From Streptomyces sp. cf386 (GTDB lineage Bacteria; Actinomycetota; Actinomycetes; Streptomycetales; Streptomycetaceae): a DNA stretch of 64,000 nt. The stretch's first letter is position 1, and every line of letters starts with the position of its first letter. The stretch covers positions 1 to 64,000 of the forward strand of contig NZ_FNHV01000030.1 of the NCBI RefSeq assembly GCF_900103585.1. Direction: 5' to 3'. Shown piece by piece: positions 40,241-48,953 of this stretch. Below the pieces are notes generated by a model, which saw only the letters and a list, made by a program, of their open reading frames with translations, was not told the DNA's origin and did not search any database. The position numbers and the translations under genes are program-made.

Positions 40241-41271
40241 CCGCCCTGCCGAGTCCTCGCGTCACCATCAAGGACGTCGCCGCCCGGGCCGGTGTGTCCA
40301 AGGGCGCCGTGTCCCTCGCCTTCAACCACAAGCCGGGGCTGTCGGAGGCGACCCGGGACCGGATCTTCCAGGCCGCCCGGGAGTTGGGCTGGGCGCCGAA
40401 CCTGACGGCGCGGACGCTGGCCGGGTCGCGGGTGGACGTGGTGGGTCTGGCGATCTGCCGGCCGGCCCGGCTGCTCGGTCTCGAACCCTTCTACATGGAG
40501 TTCGTCTCGGGAGTGGAGAGCGTCCTGGCCGAGCACTCCTGCTCGCTGTTGCTGCGGCTCGTGCGGAACGTGGAGGAGGAGGTGGGACTGCAGGAGGCCT
40601 GGTGGCGGGGGCGGCAGATCGGTGGGTCGATCCTGGTCGACTTCCGGCCCGACGATCCCCGGGTGCCGGCGGTCGAGCGGCTCGGGATGCCGGTGGTGGC
40701 GGTCGGGAACCCGTCGCTCACGGGCGAGCTGACGTCGGTGTGGACCGACGACGCGACGGCCGTGACGGAGGCGGTGCGGTATCTGGCCGCGCTGGGGCAT
40801 CGGCGGATCGCGCGGGTCGGGGGTGCGGCGGCTCTCGGGCACACCTCGATCCGTACGGCCGCCTTCGACGAGGCGGCACGGGGTCTGGAGCTGGCGGGGG
40901 CATGGCAGGTCGCGACCGACTTCTCGGGCGACGCGGGCGCCCGGGCCACGCGGTCCCTGCTGACGGCGTCCCCGCCGGACCGGCCGACGGCGATCGTGTA
41001 CGACAACGACATCATGGCGGTGGCCGGGTTGTCGGTGGCGGCCGAGATGGGGCTGTCGGTGCCGGGGGATGTCTCGCTGCTGGCGTGGGACGACTCGCAG
41101 CTGTGCCGGCTCACGCATCCGACGCTGTCGGCGATGAGCCATGACGTGCACGGATTCGGGGCGGATGTGGCGCGGACGCTGTTCGGGGTGATCACGGGCG
41201 ACGGGCCGGGATCGCATCCCGTGCCCACTCCCGTACTGACTCCGAGGGGGTCGACGGCACCCCCGAGGTGA
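40237..41271 (+). CDS. LacI-family transcriptional regulator
   Basis: The 344-residue regulator begins with a LacI helix-turn-helix and hinge (VTIKDVAARAGVSKGAVSLAF...) followed by a periplasmic-binding-protein-like sensor domain (SMSHDVHGFGADVARTLF near the end). It is translationally coupled to the beta-mannosidase by an ATGA overlap. It probably represses the importer and GH2 genes through the palindromes at 37721-37746 and may also act at the GH92 promoter. The inducer is presumably a mannose derivative (inference). Confidence 0.92.
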   Translation: MTALPSPRVTIKDVAARAGVSKGAVSLAFNHKPGLSEATRDRIFQAARELGWAPNLTARTLAGSRVDVVGLAICRPARLLGLEPFYMEFVSGVESVLAEHSCSLLLRLVRNVEEEVGLQEAWWRGRQIGGSILVDFRPDDPRVPAVERLGMPVVAVGNPSLTGELTSVWTDDATAVTEAVRYLAALGHRRIARVGGAAALGHTSIRTAAFDEAARGLELAGAWQVATDFSGDAGARATRSLLTASPPDRPTAIVYDNDIMAVAGLSVAAEMGLSVPGDVSLLAWDDSQLCRLTHPTLSAMSHDVHGFGADVARTLFGVITGDGPGSHPVPTPVLTPRGSTAPPR

Positions 41272-41352
41272 CACTCGAAGCGAACCCCGGAGCGAACCCC
41301 GAAGTGACCCCCGGGGTGTGACCTTCGCCGCTCCCGCCCCCAGGACTGTGCA

Positions 41353-41397
41353 GCTACGTTACCCGTAAGTAGCATGGGCACCTGAGCGCGCGCTCAG
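41353..41397. promoter_or_regulatory. Two dyad-symmetric elements upstream of fadA
   Basis: CTACGTTACCCGTAAGTAG (about 41354-41372) is an imperfect dyad containing TTAC-CC-GTAA, and CTGAGCGCGCGCTCAG (41382-41397) is a perfect 16-bp palindrome. Both lie 50-90 bp before the thiolase start. They resemble operators of TetR-family regulators of fatty-acid degradation; no such regulator is encoded in the window. Confidence 0.45.
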
Positions 41398-41445
41398 CGT
41401 GCCGCGCAGCAGTAGTGCCATCCCGCACCCTGGAGGAGAGCCATC

Positions 41446-42672
41446 GTGCCTCGTACCGTCAGGGATGTCGTCTTCGTAGACGGCGTCCGCACCCCGTTCG
41501 GCAAGGCGGGCCCGAAGGGCATCTACCACGAGACCCGCGCCGACGACCTCGTCGTGAAGGCGATCCGGGAGCTGCTGCGCCGCAACCCCGGTCTCGACCC
41601 GAAGCAGATCGACGAGGTCGCCATCGCCGCGACCACGCAGATCGGTGACCAGGGCCTGACCCTCGGCCGCACCGCGGGCATCCTCGCCGGTCTCCCCCAG
41701 TCGGTCCCCGGCTACTCGATCGACCGCATGTGTGCCGGCGCGCTGACCGCCGTCACCTCCGTCGCGGGCTCCATCGCCTTCGGCGCCTACGACGCCGTCA
41801 TCGCCGGTGGTGTCGAGCACATGGGCCGCCACCCGATGGGCGAGGGCGTGGACCCGAACCCGCGCTTCGTCAGCGAGAAGCTGGTCGACGAGTCCGCCCT
41901 GTTCATGGGCATGACCGCCGAGAACCTGCACGACCGCTACCCGACGATCACCAAGCTGCGCGCCGACGAGTACGCGGTGCGCTCGCAGGAGAAGGCCGCC
42001 AAGGCGTACGCCAACGGCAAGATCCAGCAGGACCTGGTGCCGATCTCGGTCCGCCGCACCAACGCCGAGGCCGGTGAGACGGGCTGGGGCCTGGTCACCG
42101 CCGACGAGCCGATGCGCCCGGGCACCACGCTGGAGAACCTGACCGGCCTGAAGACCCCGTTCCGCGTCCACGGCCGGGTCACCGCCGGTAACGCGGCCGG
42201 TCTGAACGACGGCGCCACCGCGTCGATCATCGCGAGCGAGGACTTCGCCCGCGAGAACAACCTGCCGGTCAAGATGCGCCTCGTCTCCTACGCCTTCGCG
42301 GGCGTCGAGCCGGAGGTCATGGGCTACGGCCCGATCCCGGCCACGGAGAAGGCCCTCGCCAAGGCAGGCCTGTCCATCGAGGACATCAACCTCTTCGAGA
42401 TCAACGAGGCCTTCGCGGTCCAGGTCCTCGCCTTCCTGGAGCACTACGGCATCGCCGACGACGACGCCCGCGTCAACCAGTACGGCGGCGCCATCGCGTA
42501 CGGTCACCCGCTGGCCTCCTCCGGCGTCCGGCTGATGACTCAGCTGGCCCGCCAGTTCGAGGAGCAGCCGGAGGTCCGCTACGGCCTCACCACCATGTGC
42601 GTCGGCTTCGGCATGGGCGCGACGGTCATCTGGGAGAACCCGCACCACAAGGACGCCGGAGGCGACAAGTGA
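41446..42672 (+). CDS. fadA: Acetyl-CoA acyltransferase (3-ketoacyl-CoA thiolase)
   Basis: The 408-residue thiolase catalyses the last step of beta-oxidation. The nucleophilic Cys96 lies in IDRMCAGALTAVTS. The second half has NEAFAVQVLAF, GGAIAYGHPLASSG (catalytic His) and CVGFGMGATVIWE (second Cys). GTG 41446 follows GGAGGAG. The stop overlaps the start of the multifunctional beta-oxidation gene by GTGA, so the two are co-translated and should form the trifunctional complex. Two palindromes upstream suggest regulated expression. Confidence 0.95.
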   Translation: MPRTVRDVVFVDGVRTPFGKAGPKGIYHETRADDLVVKAIRELLRRNPGLDPKQIDEVAIAATTQIGDQGLTLGRTAGILAGLPQSVPGYSIDRMCAGALTAVTSVAGSIAFGAYDAVIAGGVEHMGRHPMGEGVDPNPRFVSEKLVDESALFMGMTAENLHDRYPTITKLRADEYAVRSQEKAAKAYANGKIQQDLVPISVRRTNAEAGETGWGLVTADEPMRPGTTLENLTGLKTPFRVHGRVTAGNAAGLNDGATASIIASEDFARENNLPVKMRLVSYAFAGVEPEVMGYGPIPATEKALAKAGLSIEDINLFEINEAFAVQVLAFLEHYGIADDDARVNQYGGAIAYGHPLASSGVRLMTQLARQFEEQPEVRYGLTTMCVGFGMGATVIWENPHHKDAGGDK

Positions 42673-44795
42673 GCACCACCGAACTCCTGAAGGGCGCCGC
42701 CGAGCTGTTCCCGGACGAGGTCGTGACGTCCGCGCACGTACGCCACCTCGACCTGCCGTTCGGCGCCGGGCGCTTCGCGCTCATCACGCTGGACAACGGC
42801 TTCGACCACACCAAGCCGACCACCTTCGGCCCGCAGTCGCTGGCGAACCTCAACACCGCCATCGACCAGGTCGAGGCGGAGGCCGCGGCCGGCGACATCG
42901 TCGGTGTCGGCATCACCGGCAAGCCGTTCATCTTCGCGGTCGGCGCCGACCTCAAGGGCGTCGAGCTGCTGAAGGAGCACAAGGACGCGCTGGCCATCGG
43001 CAAGGGCGGCCACGAGGTCTTCAAGCGGCTGTCCGGCCTCGCGGTCCCGACCTTCGCGTACTACAACGGTGCCGCCATGGGCGGTGGCGTCGAGGTCGGT
43101 CTGCACTGCAAGTACCGCACCGTGTCGAAGGCGCTCCCGGCGTTCTCGCTTCCCGAGGTCTTCCTCGGTCTGGTCCCCGGCTGGGGCGGCTGCACGATCC
43201 TTCCGAACCTGATCGGCGCCGACAAGGCCGTCTCGGTGATCATCGAGAACAGCCTCAACCAGAACAAGCAGCTCAAGGGCCAGCAGGTCTTCGACCTGGG
43301 CATCGCCGACGCGATCTTCGAGGGCGCCGACTTCCTGGAGCAGTCGCTGATCTGGACGGCGAACGTCCTCAAGGGCGACGTCGAGGTCGAGCGTCCGGTG
43401 ATCGACCGCGGTGAGGCCTGGGACCAGGCCGTCGCCAAGGGCCGCTTCATCGCGGACAGCAAGGTGCACGGCGCCGCTCCGGCCGCCTACCGCGCCCTCG
43501 ACATCATCGCCGCCGCCAAGAACGGCGACCTGCAGCAGGGTTACGACGCCGAGGACAAGGCCCTCGCCGACCTGATCATGGGTGGCGAACTGCGCTCCGG
43601 CATCTACGCCTTCAACCTGGTGCAGAAGCGCGGCAAGCGCCCGGCCGGCGCCCCGGACAAGAACCTGGCGCGCCCGGTCACCAAGGTCGGCGTCGTCGGC
43701 GCCGGTCTGATGGCCTCCCAGCTCGCGCTGCTCTTCCTGCGCCGCCTGGAGGTCCCGGTCGTCCTCACGGACATCGACCAGGAGCGCGTCGACAAGGGTG
43801 TGGGCTACGTCCACGCCGAGATCGAGAAGCTGCTCGGCAAGGGCCGTATCAACCAGGACAAGGCCAACCGCCTCAAGGCCCTGGTCAGCGGTGTGCTGGA
43901 CAAGGCCGAGGGCTTCGCGGACGCGGACTTCATCATCGAGGCCGTGTTCGAGGAGATCGGCGTCAAGCAGCAGGTGTTCGCGGAGGTCGAGGCGGTCGCC
44001 CCGGCGCACGCGATCTTCGCGACGAACACCTCCTCCCTCTCCGTCTCGGAGATGGCGTCGAAGCTCAAGAACCCCGAGCGGGTCGTGGGCTTCCACTTCT
44101 TCAACCCGGTCGCGGTCCTTCCGCTGCTGGAGATCGTCCGCGGTGAGAAGACGGACGACGCCTCGCTGGCCACGGCCTTCGCCGTCGCCAAGAAGCTGAA
44201 GAAGACCGCGGTCCTCACCAAGGACGCCCCGGCGTTCGTCGTGAACCGCATCCTCACCCGCTTCATGGGCGAGATCCAGAACGTCATCGACGAGGGCACG
44301 TCCGTCGAGGTCGCGGAGAAGGCGGTCGAGCCGCTGGGTCTGCCGATGTCGCCGCTGGTACTCCTGGAGCTGGTCGGTCCCGCGATCGGTCTGCACGTCT
44401 CCGAGACCCTCAACCGGGCCTTCCCGGAGCGCTTCACGGTCTCCCCGAACCTCGCGGCCGTCGTCAAGGCGGGCAAGCGCGGCTTCTACGTCTACGACTC
44501 CGGCAAGCCGGAGCTGGACCCCGAGGTCGCCGCGCTGCTGAAGCAGGGCGATGTCGTCCTGACCGAGGAGCAGGTCCGCGACCGCGTCCTGGACGCGGTG
44601 GCCCAGGAGATCGGTCTGATGCTCGACGAGGGCGTCGTCGCCGAGGCCCAGGACATCGACCTCTGCCTGATCACGGGCGCCGGCTGGCCCTTCCACCTGG
44701 GCGGCATCACGCCGTACCTGGACCGCGAGGGTGTCTCCGAGCGCGTGAACGGCAAGAAGTTCCTGGCGCCGGGCGTGGCGAGCGTCCCCGCGTAA
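42669..44795 (+). CDS. fadB: Multifunctional fatty-acid oxidation protein (enoyl-CoA hydratase / 3-hydroxyacyl-CoA dehydrogenase)
   Basis: The 708-residue protein has an N-terminal crotonase domain (GAAMGGGVEVGLHCKYRT oxyanion hole; PEVFLGLVPGWGG) and a dehydrogenase half with the NAD site VGVVGAGLMASQLA near 338, the FHFFNPVAVLPLLEIV catalytic segment and two C-terminal helical domains. It hydrates enoyl-CoA and oxidises 3-hydroxyacyl-CoA, passing product to the thiolase encoded just upstream. The start is GTG 42669, overlapping the thiolase stop; a longer frame from 42597 lies inside the thiolase gene. A strong terminator follows. Confidence 0.95.
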   Translation: MSTTELLKGAAELFPDEVVTSAHVRHLDLPFGAGRFALITLDNGFDHTKPTTFGPQSLANLNTAIDQVEAEAAAGDIVGVGITGKPFIFAVGADLKGVELLKEHKDALAIGKGGHEVFKRLSGLAVPTFAYYNGAAMGGGVEVGLHCKYRTVSKALPAFSLPEVFLGLVPGWGGCTILPNLIGADKAVSVIIENSLNQNKQLKGQQVFDLGIADAIFEGADFLEQSLIWTANVLKGDVEVERPVIDRGEAWDQAVAKGRFIADSKVHGAAPAAYRALDIIAAAKNGDLQQGYDAEDKALADLIMGGELRSGIYAFNLVQKRGKRPAGAPDKNLARPVTKVGVVGAGLMASQLALLFLRRLEVPVVLTDIDQERVDKGVGYVHAEIEKLLGKGRINQDKANRLKALVSGVLDKAEGFADADFIIEAVFEEIGVKQQVFAEVEAVAPAHAIFATNTSSLSVSEMASKLKNPERVVGFHFFNPVAVLPLLEIVRGEKTDDASLATAFAVAKKLKKTAVLTKDAPAFVVNRILTRFMGEIQNVIDEGTSVEVAEKAVEPLGLPMSPLVLLELVGPAIGLHVSETLNRAFPERFTVSPNLAAVVKAGKRGFYVYDSGKPELDPEVAALLKQGDVVLTEEQVRDRVLDAVAQEIGLMLDEGVVAEAQDIDLCLITGAGWPFHLGGITPYLDREGVSERVNGKKFLAPGVASVPA

Positions 44796-44808
44796 GCGCT
44801 CCGCTGTG

Positions 44809-44857
44809 AACGCCGGTGCCCCGCATGCCTGCTGGTGTGCGGGGCACCGGCGTTTTC
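44809..44857 (+). terminator. Intrinsic terminator of the fadAB operon
   Basis: AACGCCGGTGCCCCGCA (44809-44825), a 12-nt loop, then TGCGGGGCACCGGCGTT (44838-44854) and a short T run. The 17-bp perfect stem begins 14 bp after the stop codon. Confidence 0.9.
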
Positions 44858-44930
44858 ACTCGCCGGTCGCGCGACGCGACGGGTCGACGGGCTCGTCGAG
44901 GGCGACGTGGTTGACGTGGGTGACGAGGCC

Positions 44931-45947
44931 CTAGACCTCCCGCCACGCCTCCAGCGCCAGCCCCGGCTCGTCCTTGCGCCGAGTGACCAGCAGCTGTCCC
45001 GTCGACGGCGACAACGTGGCCGCGACCACCCGCTCGTCCTCGTCCAGGGCCAGGGCGACCACCGCGTCCGCCGGCAGCTGCGGCCCCGACTCGGTCCACC
45101 ACGCGCCCGCCGACTCCTGCTCCGTCGGATACGCGGCGAAGGCGACCCGGCCGCTCGCCGAGCGCTGGGCGAGCAGCGTGCAGTCGTGGTCGTCCAGCTC
45201 ACAGCGGATCGCGGAGACCGGGCCGGGGCCGGCCGAGGCCAGCAAGGTGACCGGCTTGGTGCCGGGGCGCCAGGCGCACAGGTCGCCGGAGTCGTCGGCG
45301 TAGAAGAGGGTGGTGTGGTCCGCGGAGGTGGCCAGGGCCTGCAGGGTGCCCGGGCGGACCGGGGTCTCCATCGCCTCCTCCAGGACCGGCACGCTGCCCG
45401 GCTTCTCCTGCCGCCAGTGCAGGAGGGCGCCGGGAACGGCGGCATACAGCTCGACCAGCCCCGACTCCCCCGTCACGGCGGCCAGTCGGTCGTCGACCTC
45501 GCGTCCCTTGAGGTCGCGCCACGGACCCCAGCCGCCCACCTCCTTCTGGCCGCGCATGCTCACTCCGCCCGCCTTGTTGCGTACGAAGACATGGGAGCGT
45601 CCCTGCGCGTCGACCGTGACGGCCGGTGTGCCGGTGCGGTCGCCGCTGCTGTCCGGGTGGCCGATGGAGATCCAGTCCAGGGCGGCCAGGCGCGGGCGGA
45701 AGTGCGTGGAGTGGACCAGGCCCGCCTCGCCCGGCTTGGTGGGCCGCCAGCCGGCCAGATGGGCATAGGCGTCGGCGCCCTGGCCCACCGCGGGGCCGGG
45801 GCGCAGCTTCTGGTCGCCGCCGACCTTGCGCGGGGTTTCCCAGGGGCCGCCTGGTCCGAGTTCCGCCCGGCACAGGACGGCGTCGTCGGTCGGCAGATAG
45901 ACGCTGAGGCGGCCGTCGCGGCCGCGGATGAGCCAGTCGCCGTTCAC
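44931..45947 (-). CDS. Hypothetical protein, predicted beta-propeller-like
   Basis: The 338-residue cytoplasmic product has repeated strand-rich units with WR/HW motifs spaced along its length (for example GGWGPWRDLKG, GALLHWRQE, GDLCAWRPGTKP, GAWWTESGPQLPA, LALEAWREV). This pattern suggests a beta-propeller of the kind found in sialidase/lectin-like proteins. No catalytic motif is evident, and no signal peptide. The gene is divergent from the dehydrogenase gene and converges with fadB. Function unknown. Confidence 0.7.
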   Translation of the reverse strand: MNGDWLIRGRDGRLSVYLPTDDAVLCRAELGPGGPWETPRKVGGDQKLRPGPAVGQGADAYAHLAGWRPTKPGEAGLVHSTHFRPRLAALDWISIGHPDSSGDRTGTPAVTVDAQGRSHVFVRNKAGGVSMRGQKEVGGWGPWRDLKGREVDDRLAAVTGESGLVELYAAVPGALLHWRQEKPGSVPVLEEAMETPVRPGTLQALATSADHTTLFYADDSGDLCAWRPGTKPVTLLASAGPGPVSAIRCELDDHDCTLLAQRSASGRVAFAAYPTEQESAGAWWTESGPQLPADAVVALALDEDERVVAATLSPSTGQLLVTRRKDEPGLALEAWREV

Positions 45948-46045
45948 CTGTTCACTCTATTCGGGGTCCTGGCGGCTCTGCGGCCCGACCCCGGGCAAGC
46001 TGGATCACAGCAGCAACGTCCGTACGAGAACAGGAAGTCGACGTC

Positions 46046-46933
46046 ATGACCGACAAGCTCACCGTGAGCGTTCTGGGCACCGGCATCATGGGCGCCGCGA
46101 TGGCCCGCAACCTGGTCAAGGCAGGACACACCGTCCGCGCCTGGAACCGCACCCGCGCCAAGGCCGAGCCCCTTGCCGCCGACGGCGCGACCGTCACCGA
46201 CACCCCCGCCGAGGCGGTCCGGGACGCCCATGTCGTCCTGACCATGTTGTACGACGGTCCGGCGACCCTGGACGTCATGCGTGAGGCGGCGCCCGCGCTG
46301 AGCCCCGGTGCCGTCTGGGTGCAGTCGACGACCGCCGGTATCGAATCCATCGCCGGCCTGGCCGCGTTCGCCGACGAGCTCGGCCTCGTCTTCTACGACG
46401 CCCCGGTGCTCGGCACCCGTCAGCCCGCCGAGGCCGGTCAGCTCACCGTCCTTGCGGCCGGGCCGGTCGCCGGGCGGGAGACGGTGACGCCGGTGTTCGA
46501 CGCGGTCGGTGCCCGTACGGTGTGGACCGGCGAGGACGGCGGGGCGGGCACCGCGACCCGCCTCAAGCTGGTCGCCAACAGCTGGGTGCTCGCGGTCACC
46601 AACGCGGCCGGGGAGGTGCTGGCCCTCTCCAAGGCCCTCGACGTCGACCCCCAGCGCTTCTTCGAGGTGATCGACGGCGGCCCGCTCGACATGGGCTATC
46701 TGCGGGCCAAGACCGGCCTGGTGCTGAACGGCGGGCTGTCCCCGGCCCAGTTCGCCGTATCCACGGCCGCGAAGGACTCACGGCTCATCGTGGAGGCGGG
46801 CGAACGGTACGGCGTACGCCTGGACGTGGCCGAGGCGAGCGCGGAGCGCTTCGAGCGGGCGGCCGCGCTCGGGCATGGGCACGAGGACATGGCGGCGGCG
46901 TACTTCGCGAGCTTCGAGGAGGCGGAGGGGTAG
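46046..46933 (+). CDS. NAD(P)-dependent 3-hydroxyisobutyrate dehydrogenase-family enzyme
   Basis: The 295-residue beta-hydroxyacid dehydrogenase has an N-terminal Rossmann site (VSVLGTGIMGAAMARNLVKAGH), the substrate-binding segment FYDAPVLGTRQPAEAGQLTV, the catalytic Lys in RLKLVANSW and a helical C-terminal domain. The family oxidises or reduces 3-hydroxyisobutyrate, tartronate semialdehyde, glyoxylate or related acids; the actual substrate is not evident. ATG 46046 has AGGAAG upstream. A small gene follows after 24 bp. Confidence 0.9.
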   Translation: MTDKLTVSVLGTGIMGAAMARNLVKAGHTVRAWNRTRAKAEPLAADGATVTDTPAEAVRDAHVVLTMLYDGPATLDVMREAAPALSPGAVWVQSTTAGIESIAGLAAFADELGLVFYDAPVLGTRQPAEAGQLTVLAAGPVAGRETVTPVFDAVGARTVWTGEDGGAGTATRLKLVANSWVLAVTNAAGEVLALSKALDVDPQRFFEVIDGGPLDMGYLRAKTGLVLNGGLSPAQFAVSTAAKDSRLIVEAGERYGVRLDVAEASAERFERAAALGHGHEDMAAAYFASFEEAEG

Positions 46934-46957
46934 GGGGTGCCGTGCGACCCTTGCCCC

Positions 46958-47329
46958 ATGAACGATGACGTCCCCCTGCTCGTGATCGTCGACGCCGCGA
47001 ACGTCGTCGGGTCGGTGCCCGACGGGTGGTGGCGGGACCGGCGGGGGGCCGCGGAGCGGTTGCGGGATCGGCTGGCGGTGGACGGGGTGCCCGGGAAGAC
47101 GGGGCCCGTGGAGATCGTGCTCGTGGTGGAAGGGGCGGCTCGGGGAGTGGAGCCGGTGCCGGGGGTGCGGGTGGAGGCCGCCGCCGGGAGCGGGGACGAC
47201 CACATGGTCGAGCTCGTCGCCGGGGCCGGTGGGCGGCCCTGCCTGGTGGTGACCGCGGACCGGGAACTGCGGCGGAGGGTGACGGAGTTGGGGGCGGAGG
47301 TGGCGGGGCCGCGTACGGTACGGCCCTGA
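46958..47329 (+). CDS. Small NYN/PIN-like domain protein
   Basis: The 123-residue product begins PLLVIVDAANVVGSVPDGWWRDR and ends with CLVVTADRELRRRVTELGAEV. The early Asp-Ala-Asn and the late Asp in TADREL fit the acidic pocket of NYN/PIN-type nucleases, such as YacP-like proteins. Similar actinobacterial proteins are often labelled NTP pyrophosphohydrolase, without clear support here. ATG 46958 is chosen; an in-frame GTG at 46937 is possible. It is probably co-transcribed with the dehydrogenase gene. Confidence 0.65.
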   Translation: MNDDVPLLVIVDAANVVGSVPDGWWRDRRGAAERLRDRLAVDGVPGKTGPVEIVLVVEGAARGVEPVPGVRVEAAAGSGDDHMVELVAGAGGRPCLVVTADRELRRRVTELGAEVAGPRTVRP

Positions 47330-47396
47330 CGACGGGCGTACGCGGGTGCCGTGGACGACTGCTGCACGCGGGTGCCGTACGCCGACTCGGTACGGC

Positions 47397-48857
47397 TCAC
47401 CGGGCCCGGCTCCGCGCATACAGCACCGCCCCCTCCACCACCCCCACCTCCTCGTACCCCGCCGCCAGGAACCGCCGCAGACTCGGCACCCGTTCCGGCC
47501 CGTACGGCTTGCCCCGCGAGTCGTCGACGACCAGCGCCGGCGCGCGCTCGGCCATCTCCTCCCGGAAGACCGCCCAGGCCCCGTCGACGGCGTACCGCTC
47601 GCCGACCTGCGGTGTGTCCCGCCCTCCGCTGTAGTTGGTGAGGAGCCCGGCCGTGAGGTACCGGCTCGCGGGCCTGCGCTCGGCCAGCCAGTACGTCTCG
47701 GGGTGTATGCCCCAGACCAGCACCCGGTCCCGTGGCTCCGTCCGGGCCGCCACCTCGTCCGCGAGCCGCCTCGCGTGGTCGAGGTCGGACCGGGGCGCGA
47801 GCAGGCCCCAGGCCAGGAACAGGGCGCAGCAGCAGGCCGAGGTCAGGAGGGCGCGGGTCAGGCGCTCGCGCGGGAGGGTCTGGAGGGCGGCCGTCGCCAA
47901 CAGAGCGAGGGGCGGGAGGAGTTGGAGGTAGTAGTGGCCGAAGAAGTGGCAGCCGAGCACGACCGCCCCTGCGGACGCGGCCGGCCAGAGCCACAGGTCA
48001 GCCGTTCCGGTGCGGGTCGGCCGCAGGACCCGTAGCACCGGTGGGATCAGTCCCGCGCAGGCCGCCGTCAGGATCGCCGTGTTCGTCAGGCCCCGCGTCA
48101 GGACGTGCATCTCTGACCCGGCGAAGGAGGCGTACGCCCCCGATCCCGTGACCGTCCAGAACAGGAACCCCGCCGGGTCGGTCACCGCGGCCGCGCCCAG
48201 CACCGGCACGACGACCCCGACGCCCAGCCGCATCAGTCCCCCGGCCCGCACCTCCCCCGCCGACAGGCACAGCCACACCACGGGCACCAGCACCGCCCCG
48301 CCGGTCTGCTTGGCGAGGAACGCGCCCGCGACCGCCAGGCCGGCCGCACCCCACCGGCGCCGGTCGGCGCACCACATCGCCGCCGCCGTGCAGGGCAGCA
48401 TGAACACCTCGAAGGTCGCGGCCTGGGCGTCCTCGGGGTTGAGCCCGACCGACACCAGCAGATACAGCACCCCGGCGGTCCCGCCCGCCCGGTCGCCCCA
48501 GCGGCGGCGCGCCAGCGAGGCCAGCAGCACGGCGGTCAGCAGCTGGGCCCCGACCGCCAGGACCCGCACCGAGGTGAGCGTTCCGGACCCGGCCACCGCG
48601 AACGCGGCCTCGTACAGCCACGGCACCAGCGGCGGCTTGCGGTCGACGACCGTCTCGTACAGCTCTCCGCCCTGCGCCAGCAGCCGTGCCTGTACGGCGA
48701 GATAGCCCTCGTCGGGGTTCCACAGCGGCCGGGTGAAGGAGGGGAGCCGGGTGACGCAGGCCAGCAGGGCCAGGGCGGGCAGCAGCCGTCTCCAGTAGCC
48801 GCGGTCCGCAGGCGGGTCGGACACGGAGCGTGGCGGTGCGAGGAGCCCGGCGAGCAT
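47397..48857 (-). CDS. GT39-like (GT-C fold) membrane glycosyltransferase
   Basis: The 486-residue product has about 10-11 membrane segments and the N-terminal GT-C motif NPDEGYLAVQ with Asp-Glu in the first extracellular loop, as in PMT/ArnT-type transferases that use polyprenyl-phosphate sugars. TVVDRKPPLVPWLYEAAF follows. The last ~130 residues form a soluble domain. It could glycosylate a lipid, polymer or secreted protein, but the donor and acceptor are not known. Convergent with the small NYN-like gene. Confidence 0.78.
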   Translation of the reverse strand: MLAGLLAPPRSVSDPPADRGYWRRLLPALALLACVTRLPSFTRPLWNPDEGYLAVQARLLAQGGELYETVVDRKPPLVPWLYEAAFAVAGSGTLTSVRVLAVGAQLLTAVLLASLARRRWGDRAGGTAGVLYLLVSVGLNPEDAQAATFEVFMLPCTAAAMWCADRRRWGAAGLAVAGAFLAKQTGGAVLVPVVWLCLSAGEVRAGGLMRLGVGVVVPVLGAAAVTDPAGFLFWTVTGSGAYASFAGSEMHVLTRGLTNTAILTAACAGLIPPVLRVLRPTRTGTADLWLWPAASAGAVVLGCHFFGHYYLQLLPPLALLATAALQTLPRERLTRALLTSACCCALFLAWGLLAPRSDLDHARRLADEVAARTEPRDRVLVWGIHPETYWLAERRPASRYLTAGLLTNYSGGRDTPQVGERYAVDGAWAVFREEMAERAPALVVDDSRGKPYGPERVPSLRRFLAAGYEEVGVVEGAVLYARSRAR

Positions 48858-48953
48858 GGGGTGAACGCTATCCGGCCCCGCAGTCCCTACCGAAGCGGGA
48901 CATACGGGGCCGGGGCGTCGGGTGTAGGTCCACCCGTCAACCGCTGGTGCCGG

